Notes: a model not told the origin generated them from the sequence alone. 64,000 nucleotides of DNA from Eriocheir sinensis (GCF_024679095.1 NW_026111614.1:187501-251500), one strand, 5' to 3'. Positions 1-11,084 are shown, counted from the first letter of the stretch. Program-made: numbers and translations.

Positions 1-438
1 AAATAGGTCAAGGGCTACAACAAGGCGATATAAGTAAAGTACTGATAATTAGCCAGCAGGATAGAACACGCAGTAATGGATTTAAACTAGAAAGGTATAG
101 ATTTAGGAGATATATAGACAAGCATTGGTTTAGTAATAGGGTGGTGGGGGAATTGAATAGATTCAGCAATCACATAGTGCAGGGACGATAGCTTGTTTTA
201 AGAGTAGACTGGACAGCTACATGGACGAGGATGACAGGTGGCAGCGAGGTGTGGGTGCAGTAAGGAGACAGGGTACTGGAGCGTACGCCCGTACCGAAGG
301 TAAATGAGGATCAAGCCTCTATCTGTAACCCCTGAAACTACACCTCACCCATCGTGAGTAGTGGGGGAGATTCTGGAGCTGCCCTGTATAGGTCACTCGG
401 CCTCTTGCAGTTTCCCAATGTTCTTATGCTCTTATGTT
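1..438 (+). mobile_element. 3' end of a CR1-like LINE (subfamily A2)
   Basis: Decayed C-terminal coding end and 3' UTR of a non-LTR retrotransposon, cut off by the window start. The first ~180 bases still translate in pieces to the NG-F-L-FR...WF.NRVV..NRF pattern found in the C-terminus of CR1 reverse transcriptases. The 3' end finishes in short repeats of the type TTCTTATGCTCTTATG, the octamer tail expected of CR1 elements. A close relative lies on the minus strand at 55365-55692. Non-functional. Confidence 0.75.
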
Positions 439-455
439 TCGTCGCGCGGCAGCGC

Positions 456-790
456 TAAGGCCCCTGTCACACATTCACGACAATGACTCCCGGCGCTTTC
501 CTGACTCAGACCACGCCTCCCACCGTCGGGCCGCACGCAGACAGTTTTGGAAATTTAAAAACAATCGAGGCCCTCCCTGACATCCGTCACCCGTTGCAAA
601 TAAGCTACGGCCGTCGGATGTCCATCTCAACAACGTCGTTTCGACATCGGCTATGGTTGGCACTCAAGGGATGTACTTAACGATGGTCGTTACGTACGTC
701 TAGCAGCGCGACATTCCAAAACTGTCAGCGCGTGGTCTGATGTCGGAAGGGCGCCGGGAGTCATTGTCGTGAAAGTGTGACTGGGACTAA
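456..790. mobile_element. PIF/Harbinger-like MITE, 329 bp, TSD TAA
   Basis: The element spans 459-787. Its ends are long imperfect inverted repeats: the left begins GGCCCCTGTCACAC, the right reads GTCCCAGTCACAC on the other strand, and both continue through the shared block TTCACGACAATGACTCCCGG. After a small gap the inverted match resumes further inward (TCAGACCACGC and ACAGTTTTGGAA). It is flanked by the trinucleotide TAA on both sides (456-458 and 788-790). A three-base TWA duplication with a GGCCC-type end is the signature of PIF/Harbinger transposons. There is no transposase; short open frames inside are incidental. Confidence 0.85.
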
Positions 791-924
791 ACCTCAAGGT
801 TGTGTGTGTCCCTGAGGCAGAAGGATTACTTAAAGAGCCCACATGTCTGAGAAATTTGGCTCGCCCATTTCATGCTGAGAGGGAAACTAGTGAAAAGTTT
901 GAGAAGTTTTATGAGAATAGGGGG
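791..924. other. Spacer without recognisable feature
   Basis: Nothing convincing was seen between the MITE and the next LINE fragment. It may be a decayed upstream part of that LINE. Confidence 0.4.
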
Positions 925-1297
925 TGTTTGTGAGCTCTGATCTCAGTTCAAGGGCACAGTGCAATCAAGCTAAAAATCGAGCACACGGGGTACAGGGTTT
1001 TATCTCAAGGAGCGTAAGCAGGTGCCGAAGTCTTCCTCAAACTATATTTAGCATTAGTTAGACCTCATCTTGATTATGCGGCTCAGTTCTGGTCACCTTA
1101 CTATAGAATGGATATAAAAATGCTAGAATCGGTAAAGAGAAGGATGACTAAGATGATTCAAGGGTTACGAAACTTTCCATACGAGTAAAGACTCACACAT
1201 TTAAACTTGCATTCTCTAGAAAGGCGAAGGGTGGAGACATGATCGACGTTTATAAATGGATAAAGGGCTGTAATAAGGGGTTACTAAAATGGGTATG
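925..1297 (+). mobile_element. CR1-like LINE (subfamily A1), part before SINE
   Basis: Nucleotide-level relative of the better copy at 48056-49666: it shares the block GTGAGCTCTGATCTC and the segment coding RPHLDYA..FWSPYYRMDIKMLES. It carries stop codons (for example TAA after the PYE motif) and small deletions. It stops at a poly-T run where a SINE has inserted and resumes at about 1635. Confidence 0.85.
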
Positions 1298-1634
1298 TTT
1301 TTTTTTTTTTTTATGTTGCGTCCTATTGCACCGGTAGGCTTCTTCCCGGTGGGGCCTGATGGTCGGCCCAAGTCTTCTTCGCGGTGGGGCCTGATGGTCG
1401 GCCCAGCCCGTTCTGACGCAGGCGAGTGTTTATAGTGGCGCCATCTTGTATTGGCTCATGCTGCCCCCCGGAGCTCGTTCTTGATTCGCTTGGACGGCTT
1501 CCTCTAGAGTCCGGGATGCTGGGTGGTCTTCAGGACAGCACGTGGGTAGTTTTAAGCCACTCGGCGGTGACTGAAAAATCCGAGGTGGTAGCGTGGGGAT
1601 TCGAACCAGTTTGGCCACCGCCTACCCCGCCTAT
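1298..1634 (-). mobile_element. tRNA-derived SINE, copy a
   Basis: Read on the minus strand, this is a SINE ending in poly(A) (poly-T 1298-1312 on the plus strand). Its 5' head contains an exact polymerase III B-box-like motif GGTTCGAATCCCC (plus strand 1595-1607). It interrupts a CR1-like LINE, whose two halves align without loss to the copy at 49345-49375. TATG occurs on both sides and may be a short target-site duplication. Related copies lie at 18198, 46596 and 50774, all on the minus strand. Confidence 0.85.
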
Positions 1635-1926
1635 GTTGGTAAGAGAACCGGGTAGGACACGTAGTAATGGGTTTAAACTCGATAAATTCAGATTCAACAA
1701 GGAACTAGGCAAAAAATGGTTTACTAAAAGAATGGTAGATGAGTGGAACAGGCTGAGGAGTCATGTGGTGAGTCCCAGTACAATTGTTGCATTAATAAAT
1801 ATATTAGATAAATTCATAGACAGTGATATAAGGTTGGGTTAGATTCACGGGAGCTTAGGTTCAAAGGGCCTGCCTTGTACAGGCCTACCAGCCTCTGGCA
1901 GACTCCTACGTTCTGATGTTCTTATG
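1635..1926 (+). mobile_element. CR1-like LINE (subfamily A1), 3' part after SINE
   Basis: Continuation of the LINE interrupted by the SINE. It encodes the C-terminal pattern VREPGRTRSNGFKLDKFRFN...W followed by a 3' UTR ending near TTCTGATGTTCTTATG, a degenerate octamer tail. Compared with 49370-49666 it has substitutions but the same architecture. Dead copy. Confidence 0.85.
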
Positions 1927-2165
1927 ATATTAATTACCGAATGGCTGCAAGTTCTAAGGCCTCACATCTCCAAACAAAACACACAGTTCAGGAGGGCAAT
2001 ATGTGCCGAGGAAAGACTGACAATTACACTAATTGAATAAACAAATCAACGTCAAACATGGTGGTCGACCGCGCGGCAGAACCGTCCAGTGTGACCACGT
2101 GCATTGAACTGTGTGGTCACTGTGTTGTGTCCTCAATCGCGGCGGTAAGCGGCAGCGCGGCAGGG
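1927..2165. other. Unassigned spacer with small palindrome
   Basis: No coding or TE homology was recognised. A short inverted repeat TGACCAC...GTGGTCA (about 2091-2123) lies in GC-rich sequence just before the next LINE. It could belong to a further small insertion whose ends I cannot define. Confidence 0.35.
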
Positions 2166-2940
2166 CTGTACTGTGTACAGTTTTGGTCTCCCTACTACAG
2201 AAAAGACATAGAAAAGTTGGAACGGGTCCAACGAAGAGTAACAAAGATGATTCCTAGGTTGAGAAATTTGTCATATGAACAAAGGCTTAAAGAAGTAAAT
2301 TTATTCAGCCTATCAAAACGAAGAATGCGAGGCGATCTAATAGAAGTGTTTAAAATGTTCAAAGGATTCAGTGATATTAATGCGGAAGATTACTTTACAA
2401 TTGATCGATCAAATAGAACAAGAAGAAATCACAATTTGAAGATAAGTGGTAAAAGATTCTCGTCGCACGAAGCTAAACACTTCTTCTTCAATCGAGTTGT
2501 TAATGTTTGGAACTCTCTACCTTGTGATGTCGTTGATAGTACAACAATTACGGCCTTCAAGAATAGATTAGACAAGTGTTTTGAATCCAACCAGCAACTA
2601 AGATATTACTCATTGTCGTAATAACGTTAAGTTCTTTTGAATACTGGTGTCCTTGTCCGCTTTTATCGCCCGGTTAGTGGTAGCAGTAATGGTAGTTCTT
2701 TTCTCTTTCCTACATAAATTCCATGCAGTTTTTCCATGCTGCACGGTTCTTTTTCCTTTCCTGCCAGCTTTGGCTGGAGGGATGGGGGGTGGGGAGGAGC
2801 CCTCGCCTTTGCTGTCCTTCATCTTCCACCTTTGATTAGATAGTTAGTGTAGCTTGTCACAAACAGCCTCGTAAGGACCAGCAGGTCTGCTGTTGTTTGT
2901 TCTTCTTTGTGTTCTTGCTTTGTGTTCCTTTGTGTTCGAA
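2166..2940 (+). mobile_element. CR1/L2-like LINE (family B), 5'-truncated
   Basis: Codes for the last ~150 residues of a non-LTR reverse transcriptase, open to a stop at 2621. It begins at YCVQFWSPYYRKD, shows VQRRVTKMI, then the FF.NRVVNVWNSLP C-terminal signature. A 3' UTR follows with a T-rich segment and a tail built of TTTGTGTTC-like repeats (about 2905-2940). A longer but more damaged copy lies at 8550-10125. The open frame extends upstream to 2058, but the residues before 2166 are not LINE and are probably incidental. Confidence 0.88.
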
Positions 2941-2977
2941 AGATGGTGGTGGTGCCGCCCGCTGCCCAGAGTGTCTT

Positions 2978-3104
<127 letters not shown>

Positions 3105-3589
3105 GGGGGGGGTAGGCAGCTTCTTTGCTCTGACTACTGGGTAGACCTAGCAATAGGTAATGAGAAAAGTGGCAACAGGAGGCAGAGGAAATTACGGAGG
3201 CAGTGGGAGTACGGGGTAAAACTAGCGATAGCTGGAAAGGAGAGAAAAACAATATGAGGCAGAGGAAATTAAGGAAGATGACATAAGTGGGTCAGCACAG
3301 ACGAGAATAAGAGAGCATAACATTGATATAGGAAAGTACATAATTAAATACAGACTTTTAAATAAAAGTTAGCTGGTTGGGATGAAGGCTGCAGGCATGC
3401 AGGCTACACACGATCAGTACATTACCCCAGAAAGAAAGGTAAAGGATGAAAAAGACTGAAGAACCTTGAAGAGAAAGATATGATCCAAAGAATAAAACTG
3501 AAAATAGATTGTAGAGGAACTCAAAAGGTAGATCAGTTATAGAAGACTACTGGAGTAAGATGACTGGAATAGACAGACACAGAGGAAGA
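3105..3589. other. Purine-rich spacer, possibly decayed LINE upstream part
   Basis: A- and G-rich sequence with a partly repeated phrase (GGCAGAGGAAATTA at about 3180 and 3257). No open frame or secure homology. It may be the eroded 5' continuation of the LINE remnant that follows. Confidence 0.35.
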
Positions 3590-3960
3590 AGGAATGGAGA
3601 ACATGATGACACACAGTGCATGGGAAATGGAGAGAAACAGAGCTGGGGGAGGGTGAGAGTGTGGTGAAAGTACTGAAAAAATGGGAAGGATGCAGGCCAG
3701 GAACAGATGGAATCACTGGAAAAGAATGATTATATGGAAGTGACTGCCAGGCATGTTATAACAGTGTTATATTGAGGAAAGGGAGATTACCACAGGCCTG
3801 GAACAGGGGTAGGAAGCCTAGTCATGATACACTTTGGAGGAGGAAATAATAAAGAAGACACTAAACACTAGTAGACCCGTAAGTCATGAATAACCTGGAA
3901 AAGGTTTTGGGGAATGATTAATATTGAGTTAATAAAGACAAATAAACGTGATACTGGGAG
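3590..3960 (+). mobile_element. Strongly decayed LINE reverse transcriptase remnant
   Basis: No long frame survives, but across frames one reads a PGTDGIT motif near 3693 and, near 3774-3920, EERGRLPQAWNRG followed by remnants of HKGNNKEDT and a RPVSVMNNLEKV-like block. That order (PG.DGI, LP..W..G, K, YRP.S) is the N-terminal reverse transcriptase region of non-LTR elements. It is the most eroded LINE in the window and therefore probably the oldest. Confidence 0.55.
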
Positions 3961-4258
3961 AGGGGCCAAGCTGGGTGCGGGAGGTAGAGGAGGAATGGAT
4001 CCCAACATGAGGCAACCTTAACATATAAATACACATTTATGGCATAAACAGTTGTGTGTATGTGCATGAAGGTGCAGGTGTAGAGGGGTGTGGAAATGTG
4101 TGGCTGTGTTGAATGAGTATCTGTGTTATCTGTTTGCTTATGACTGTGTTTATGCTTGGCATATATAGGTGCATTTGTGTGTATGTGTGTTAGCATGCAT
4201 GCGTGTGATTATGGAGGTAAGTGTATGTGTATATGAATATGTATGTATGTGTACATGT
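3961..4258. other. TG-rich low-complexity spacer
   Basis: Irregular GTGTGTATGT-type sequence with no coding features. It ends where the first of two tandem CAGGGTTGGCGG units begins. Confidence 0.6.
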
Positions 4259-4701
4259 CAGGGTTGGCGGTTTAAACCAAATGGTTTAAAGTGTGGTTTA
4301 AACCAATAAAAAACAACTAACAAAACCATTTTTTTCTTTTGTGTGTATCTTTGTTAGTTTCATCAGTATTGTGGTTTTATCTATATGTAAGATTTTAATT
4401 ATGTACAGCAGGGTTGGCGGTTTAAACCAGGGGTGTCAAACTCAAAACCCTTCGAGGGCCAGTTCATACTCTGAAGTGCCGCCATGGGGGCCAACAAGGG
4501 TAGAAAATACATTAACAAGATTGAAGTTATCGTGATACCGCGGGCCATTTATGACTATCCCGCGGGCCATGAGTTTGACACCCCTGGTTTAAACGAAAAA
4601 AACATCAATAAAACTAGTGGTTTTTTTTTGTATCCTTGTAGTTTTCATCAGGTATTATGGTTTTGATTATATGTGGTTTTTAAATCTATAATTATGTACA
4701 G
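4259..4701. repeat. Tandem duplication of a hAT-type end, second unit split by a MITE
   Basis: Two units both start CAGGGTTGGCGGTTTAAAC and both end ATTATGTACAG. Unit 1 is 4259-4408. Unit 2 is 4409-4701 and contains the MITE at 4428-4586. Apart from that insertion they align over most of their length (shared GTTTTCATCAG...TATT-TGGTTTT core, allowing indels). The CAGGGTTGG end recurs at 4920 as the left end of a hAT-like element, so these may be extra copies of a hAT terminus. Confidence 0.7.
4420..4594. mobile_element. hAT (Charlie-like) MITE, 159 bp, perfect 8-bp TSD
   Basis: The element occupies 4428-4586 and has 17-bp perfect terminal inverted repeats, CAGGGGTGTCAAACTCA at the left and its complement at the right. 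It is flanked by the identical octamer GTTTAAAC at 4420-4427 and 4587-4594. The eight-base duplication and the CAGGGG end are diagnostic for hAT transposons. The octamer is itself a palindrome. No coding capacity. Confidence 0.95.
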
Positions 4702-4911
4702 CCATTTACTAACACCAGCATGATATTATCAGTTGGTAAACTCAAATATCTATTCAAATGCAGTAACTTCAAAGAAACTGAAAACATAATTTTGGTACAT
4801 TATATCTAAATAAATAAATAAATAAATATATTTGCCACTTCACACTGTCGTCTGTGGACTGAAAATTGTACATACGTACAGTGTGTGTATGCTAAGGCGG
4901 CCATTGTTGTT

Positions 4912-5727
4912 CTGAGTCACAGGGTTGGAGAAAAACCCGGGTTTAAAAAAAAAGGGTTGTTTTGTTTCGGGGGGCTTTATTTTTGGGGGTGTTAGTTTTT
5001 TGTTTATTCTTCGTATTTATATATTAAATCAATTTAAATAATAAATTAAAAAGTAGTGAAGGGTAAAACAAGATGTGTGAAGTGTTATCTGAAGGACAGA
5101 CACTTGTTTAGGTGTTGCTGCTTTTTGGCAGGTTGGTCCCTTTGTGGCTACTGCCTCTACTGATATAGTAGTTTCAAAATGATGTGTCGATTTCAGTAAA
5201 ACAATTATCACAAACTGTGTGGCATTGGAAACTATGAGATTGAGCCCTGATTTATTCTTAGTGGAAAAGGTTGATGAAATAGAAAACACTAGTTTTTCAT
5301 GTGTACGAAGTGGTGTTGTGCGAAACGATTTGCTATAGCGTCGAGGTATAGTCACGTTGTAAGATGGCCTCAATTTATGTGCGATTTGTGGTGTGACTGT
5401 GTGATATGGCTGGGTGTAATGTGGAGTATCCGAGTATGGTTTGGCTTGTGTCGTAGCGTGGTGGCTGAGTGATGATGTGTCAGGTGTGTCTAAGCAAAAA
5501 CTAGAACACAAATAAGATACAGAAAAAAAAAACTTTGATGTTATTTATATTTTTTTGGAAGATCTTTATGGATTTTCCATTTCATTTCATGTAGATATAT
5601 GGACCTTATTTATCAATAGGAAATAAAACTAAATTTTATGTAAAATATTTTAACACTTACTATTTTTTTTTTTTTTTTGGGGGGGGGAAAGGGTGTTTTT
5701 TTTTTTAATGCCAACCCTGATGAGTCA
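4912..5727. mobile_element. hAT-like element, 800 bp, with possible transposase relic
   Basis: Left end CAGGGTTGG at 4920; right end, read inward on the other strand, CAGGGTTGGCATT ending at 5719. The flanking octamers CTGAGTCA (4912-4919) and ATGAGTCA (5720-5727) agree at seven of eight positions, as expected for a hAT insertion. A minus-strand frame of about 160 codons (5511-5029) has weak resemblance to a hAT transposase middle region (LRPSY and THEKL-like phrases), but the match is from memory and not secure. Long A and T runs lie just inside the ends. Confidence 0.6.
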
Positions 5728-5799
5728 TCATAACAGCGCCCCTAATTCCCAGGAGCGCGATGCAGCGGCAGTATGCGGTGCAGGATATAGCCAAGAAAG

Positions 5800-5802
<3 letters not shown>

Positions 5803-5846
<44 letters not shown>
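5803..5846. repeat. (TC)n microsatellite
   Basis: About 44 bp of TC dinucleotides. Confidence 0.97.
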
Positions 5847-5852
<6 letters not shown>

Positions 5853-6721
5853 TGTTTTTAGCATGCAAGTGGAAAATTAGATTAGGTCTTTCATGTTTTA
5901 TTACTCTTTAACATTGCAATTCAAAAGCATGTGAGAGAAGCTGCATTTTGCCTCTTTTACAAATTGTATGAAGATCAAATGAATATATTGTTAAGGGGTT
6001 TCCTTCTTTCTACCCTATCACGGAAAAAAAGAGGAGTACTGAGGTTAACAACTAAAAGAACACATTGGGAAAGAATCACGGGTTCGTGTAGGTGTAGAGG
6101 TTGTATGTGTGTGGGTTTGTGGGTGTTTGTGGCAGGAGTTGGCCGCCAAACCTGTGGGCACAACAGTTGGGTGAGCGGGCGAGTGATCTATTTAACTTAA
6201 TAGGATCAGAAATGCATTGACATGATAATTAAGACACAGGTTAGTTAAAGGGAGACGATAACTAACATTGGGGAGCACGTAGGGGGAAAAAATGGGGGGA
6301 GGAGGGAGAGTCACGTATGTACCTGTGGGCACAACAGTTGGGTGAGAGGGCAAGTGATGCCCGGGAAAAGCCACCCCGAGTTTTTATACTCGCCTGCGAC
6401 GAGAGCGGCGTCCCGTAAGAGCGGGAAAAGGGGGGGGCAAGTAGTACATATGGGTTATGATCTCTTAACTTGCAAGGTGACGAAATTTACTTTTGGAGCT
6501 GCGAAAAAAATCTATGTAAGGTGGATGACTTTATCAGATAGGACATTTACAAACAAGGTGGCTGGCAACTGCTTCGAGGGACGGCTGACGCTGAATTCTG
6601 GCGGGACAGTGGCGTGAAGTATTGCACCACATTGTGTAATTGTAGTCTGAGGGGGGATTTGTTATGTTATACTATATATAGACAACCCAAGCTTTCCGAT
6701 ACATATTGTTATAGGTTGTGA
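5847..6721. other. Unassigned sequence with a 40-bp direct repeat
   Basis: No gene or TE recognised. The phrase CTGTGGGCACAACAGTTGGG occurs at about 6151 and again at about 6322 with similar flanks (ACCTGTGGGC...GTGAGCGGGCGAGTGAT versus GTGAGAGGGCAAGTGAT). This suggests a local duplication with a spacing of ~171 bp. Small open frames here show no recognisable domains. Confidence 0.5.
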
Positions 6722-6866
6722 TTAATGATAGCTTCTTATAATTAATCACATACTTATGATGGCCTTATAATGACTGATAATCACTTATAACTAACTACTT
6801 ATGATCACTTATAACTACTTGTAATCACTTATACTCACTTATAGATACTTATAATCACTTACAATG
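6722..6866. repeat. Degenerate AT-rich tandem repeat
   Basis: Repeated variants of ACTTATAATC / ACTTATAACT occur about a dozen times over 145 bp. This is an old minisatellite of roughly 10-14 bp units. Confidence 0.75.
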
Positions 6867-7795
6867 ACGTACCCTCTGGTCTTTTGTTTTATATCTCTAA
6901 GTTTTTCCTCCTCCCTACACATCCCGGCATTACAATGATGGAGTTAGTGTATGTACATTTTGGTCGTAGTAGTGGTGGTGGTGGCGGTGGTGGTGGCAGC
7001 AGTAACACGTCAGCGGTGATGGCGGTGTTAGCACGTAAAGGCGAGTGTTACTGCCATCACAACACCTCTTTGGACCTGACAGTATAAAGACCATTTTAGT
7101 GTTGGTAAAGCATCCAGACGACCCCCTTCCCCCTCCGCCTCTTCCCCCCTCCCCCCTTCCTCCCATAACACCTGCTTGTCACCTTTCCAGCTTCCAGGAC
7201 AGAGGGAAGCAAGGGAGGGGGTAAGGGAAAAGGAGAGGGGAGGAGATGAGAGGAGAGGAGGACATAGGAGAGGGAAAGAAAGAGGCAAGGAAGGACATAA
7301 AGAGGAGGTGAAGGAAGAGGATAAAAGTAAGGGAGGGAGAGAAGGCAAGGGCAGATTAAGGAGGAGGAAGCAAGCAGCAGCCACATGAGGAGTGACAGTG
7401 GCGGTGTCAGTGGTGTCAGGCGTCCTTCACCTCGCAACACACACGAGTCGCAACACTCTGGACGTGGTGACGTTCCCTTAATGTTGCACCGCCACTTGAT
7501 GTTGCTCTGTTCCCGTTGCCAAGGCAGAATTATTTTCCTATACTCCTGCTCCTCCTCGTCCTCCTCAACTCGTCGTCCTCCTCCTTTCTTCGTCCTCGTC
7601 CTTTCTTCGTCTAGTGGTCTAGTGGCGGCGGGATTGAGGTGGTAGTGTTTGGAGCAGTGATAGTGGTGATGATAGCGAAGGAGTGGTAATAAATATGATG
7701 AAAGAGAGGGTGGTGATGGTGGTGGTGATGGTTAATGGTCTAGTGGCGGCGGTGGGATCGCCTTCCCTCTCAAGACAGGGTTTGTGCCTAAATAT
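6867..7795. other. Simple-sequence-rich region: (GGT)n, polypurine/polypyrimidine tract, (TCC)n
   Basis: (GGT/GGC)n lies at about 6966-7005. A pyrimidine-rich stretch at 7118-7170 is followed by a ~190-bp purine-rich stretch at 7198-7385. A TCC/TCG-rich run sits at 7540-7612 and GGTGGT runs at 7640-7760. Frames here translate to Gly, Arg/Glu or Ser strings and are not supported as genes. Confidence 0.75.
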
Positions 7796-8525
7796 CACAC
7801 CTGAGTGGATGAGGCTAGACAGGTGGTGTTGTGTTCGTCTTAGCAACAAACAAATAAAAGGGTGGGTGTCTGACTTAACACACCTGAGTGGATGAGGCTA
7901 GACAGGTGGTGTTGTGTTCGTCTTAGCAACAAACAAATAAAAGGGTGGGTGTCTGACTTAACACACCTGAGTGGATGAGGTTAGACAGGTGGTGTTGTGT
8001 TCGTCTTAGCAACAAACAAATAAAAGGGTGGGTGTCTGACTTAACACACCTGAGTGGATGAGGCTAGACAGGTGGGGTTGTGTTCGTCTTAGCAACAAAC
8101 AAATAAAAGGGTGGGTGTCTGACTTAACACACCTGAGTGGATGAGGTTCGACAGGTGGGGTTGTGTTCGTCTTAGCAACAAACAAATAAAAGGGTGGGTG
8201 TCTGACTTAACACACCTGAGTGGATGAGGTTCGACAGGTGGGGTTGTGTTCGTCTTAGCAACAAACAAATAAAAGAGTGGGTGTCTGACTTAACACACCT
8301 GAGTGGATGAGGTTCGACAGGTGGGTTGTGTCAATTGAAAAACACAAGCAAAGCAACTGAGTTCCTGAGTTAAAAACTCCTAAATGGTGGATTAGACAGG
8401 CAGGGATGTATTCATCTGAGCAACAAACAGGCAAAAGAGGCAGGGAGTTGTAATGTATTAGCACACCTGTCGGAAAGCTGAACGGGTTAAACTTACGTTC
8501 TCAGCCACAAACAAACAAGACAACT
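7796..8525. repeat. 83-bp minisatellite, about 6.5 clean copies plus decayed tail
   Basis: Units begin CACACCTGAGTGGATGAGG at 7796, 7879, 7962, 8045, 8128, 8211 and 8294, exactly 83 bp apart. The unit contains AGCAACAAACAAATAAAAG. Variants run in order along the array (GGCTAGACAGGTGGTG at the left, GGTTCGACAGGTGGGG at the right), a sign of stepwise local duplication. From about 8331 to 8525 at least two much more diverged units remain recognisable (CAACAAACAGGCAAAAGAGG, CACAAACAAACAAGACAAC). Confidence 0.95.
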
Positions 8526-8549
8526 GTGACGTTCTGAAAATTGACATTT

Positions 8550-10125
8550 TTTTTTTATCTGCGACCAATTAGCCTGACATCGATTGTTTGTAATTTAATG
8601 GAGACTATCATTCGCGACAATATGGTGAAATTCTTCGAAGAAAATAATATAATAAATAATTCGCAACATGGCTTCCGTATTAAACGTTCGTGTTTAACTA
8701 ACCTACTTGATTTTTTTCATAATATTTGTTAAGTGTTCGATGAAAGCAGATCAGTAGATATCATATATCTGGATTTTCAAAAGGCATTTGATAAGGTCCC
8801 CCACCAACGATTGCTCAACAAACTACTGGCGCACGGTATCTCGGGTAACATTCACAATTGGCTTGTGGACTGGCTCTCTGAGCGGAAACAGAGAGTAGTT
8901 CTAAACGGTGTTACATCTAACTGGCTCGATGTCAGAAGCGGCGTACCTCAAGGACCAGTGCTTGGCCCCATGCTCTTCTTAATTTATGTTAATGATATCG
9001 ATTATGGGCTCACTTGCAAAGTATAAAAATTTGCTGATGATACAAAAATTTGTTAGTAAAGTAACTGCGACACTCGACGAAGAAGCTTTACAATCAGATC
9101 TAGATCGACTTGCACGTTGGGCCAATCAATGGCAAATGAAATTAAACGTTGACAAATGTAAAGTGTTGCACATCGGAAACAAATAACAATCGCGTTCGGT
9201 ACGTAATGAATGGCCTACAACTTTCTGCAGTAAGTAAAGAAAAGGATCTTGGAATCACTATATCAAGCGATTTAAAGCCCGGTCAGCATTGTTCAGAGGT
9301 AGTTAAAACTCCAAACAAATTGTTTGGCTTTATCGGACGAGTCTTTAATAATAAATCGGAAAAAGTAATTAAAACTGTATAATTCGTTGGTTCGACCCCG
9401 TCTAGAGTACTGTGTACAGTTTTGGTCTCACTATTACAGAAAAGACATAGAAAAGAAGAGTAACAAAGATGATTCCTAGGTTGAAAATTTTGTCATATGA
9501 ACAAAGGCTTAAATAAGTAAATTTATTCAGCCTATCAAAACGAAGAATGCGAGGCGATCTAATAGAAGTGTTTAAAATGTTTAAAGGATTCAGTGATATT
9601 AATGCGGAAGATTACTTTACAATTGATCGATCAGATAGAACAAGTAGAAATCAAAATTTGAGAATAAGTGGTAAAAGATTCTCGTCGCACGAAGCTAAAC
9701 ACTTCTTTTTCAATCGAGTTGTTAATGTTTGGAGCTCTCTACCCTGTGATGTCGTTGATAGTACAACAGTTACGGCTTTCAAGAATAGATTAGACAAGTA
9801 TTTTGAATCCAATCAGCAACTAAGATATTACTCATTGTCATAATAACGTTAAGTTTTTTCGAATACTGGTGTCCTTGTCCGCTTTTATCGCCCAGTTAGT
9901 GGTAGCAGTAATGGTAGTTCTTTCCTCTTTCCTCTTTCCATGCTGCATGGTTCTTTTTTCCTTTCCTGCCAGCTTTGGCTGGAGGGATGGGGGGTGGGGA
10001 GGAGCCTTCGCCTTTGCTGTCCTTCATCTCCCACCTTTGATTAGATAGTTAGTGTAGCTTGTCACAAACAGCCTCGTAAGAACCATCAGGTCTGCTGTTG
10101 TTTGTTCTTCAGTTTGTTCTTTGTA
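8550..10125 (+). mobile_element. CR1/L2-like LINE (family B), RT to 3' end, inactivated
   Basis: 5'-truncated element starting in the reverse transcriptase at RPISLTS. It then shows NNSQHGFR...SCLTNLL, YLDFQKAFDKVPHQRLL, the SGVPQG block (here RSGVPQGPVLGP) and the FADDTK catalytic box near 9025-9045. The C-terminal FFNRVVNVW signature follows, and the frame stops at 9841. Stop codons or frameshifts interrupt it at about 8730, 9025, 9185 and 9380-9540, so no full protein can be made. The 3' UTR matches that of the copy at 2166-2940. Confidence 0.92.
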
Positions 10126-10235
10126 CACCTTCACCTTCCTACAGGGACAGAGTAGTGCAGTCCAGCCTTTCACTAGCATAGTTAAAACACCTCCAAGTCT
10201 CTCTGCAGCACATGACACATTCTGATTCCCTTGCT
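10126..10235. repeat. Isolated monomer of the 136-bp satellite
   Basis: Matches the satellite that begins in earnest at 11399, from CACCTTCACCTTCCTACAGGG to GACACATTCTGATTCCC. It directly abuts the LINE 3' tail. Confidence 0.85.
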
Positions 10236-10744
10236 TCGAAACTCTTTCTGAACAGCGGAACAAGCCAATTGGATGTTAACTAAACCACCGATAAATGCGT
10301 TCACTAGCCTCTGGCTACCCGCGGGCAGTGGGAAGAGGTAAGAAGCCGACTGTGTGAGAGTCTCCCTCACTCACCGTCTCGACCTCATCCCTACTGATAC
10401 GTTGAACCCAGCTCTTAGTCACCAAGCTTGTTAGTGTTATATTGATACAATGTTAAGGTTACTTAAAGAGTTGAGTTGACACACACCGTCTCGACCTCAC
10501 CCCCACAAGTTCCCTAGCATACTGACTGAGCTGGTACCTCACTTGTTGTGTGTCACAATGTAGTACGTGAACATCCCCTTTTGTGTGGGCTCATGATCAC
10601 CCCCTTGGTATCTTAACCCCACACCAATACCTTCCCCCATGCTCATCTTTGTGAACACATATCGATCGCTGGTTGAAGGGAGACATTTTTTTTGTATAAT
10701 TCTGCACCATAGAAATTTGACTAGGGAAGTTTTTGATAGCTATT
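10236..10744. other. Spacer with no recognised gene
   Basis: Contains a short direct repeat, CACCGTCTCGACCTCA, at about 10371 and 10486. Nothing else convincing. Confidence 0.5.

Positions 10745-11084
<340 letters not shown>

Noticed and set aside
475..680. Small overlapping open frames on both strands
   Set aside because: They lie within the Harbinger-like MITE, in its inverted repeats and interior.
2058..2165. N-terminal part of the open frame at 2058-2621 as coding
   Set aside because: Only the part from 2166 matches LINE protein; the rest is GC-rich spacer that happens to be open.
2068..2165. Small inverted repeat as a separate MITE
   Set aside because: Only 7 bp of perfect stem and no target duplication could be identified.
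7796..8331. Regular array resembling a CRISPR
   Set aside because: The whole 83-bp unit is conserved, so there are no unique spacers. It is an ordinary minisatellite in eukaryotic DNA. The same reasoning applies to the 37-, 69-, 81- and 83-bp arrays elsewhere.
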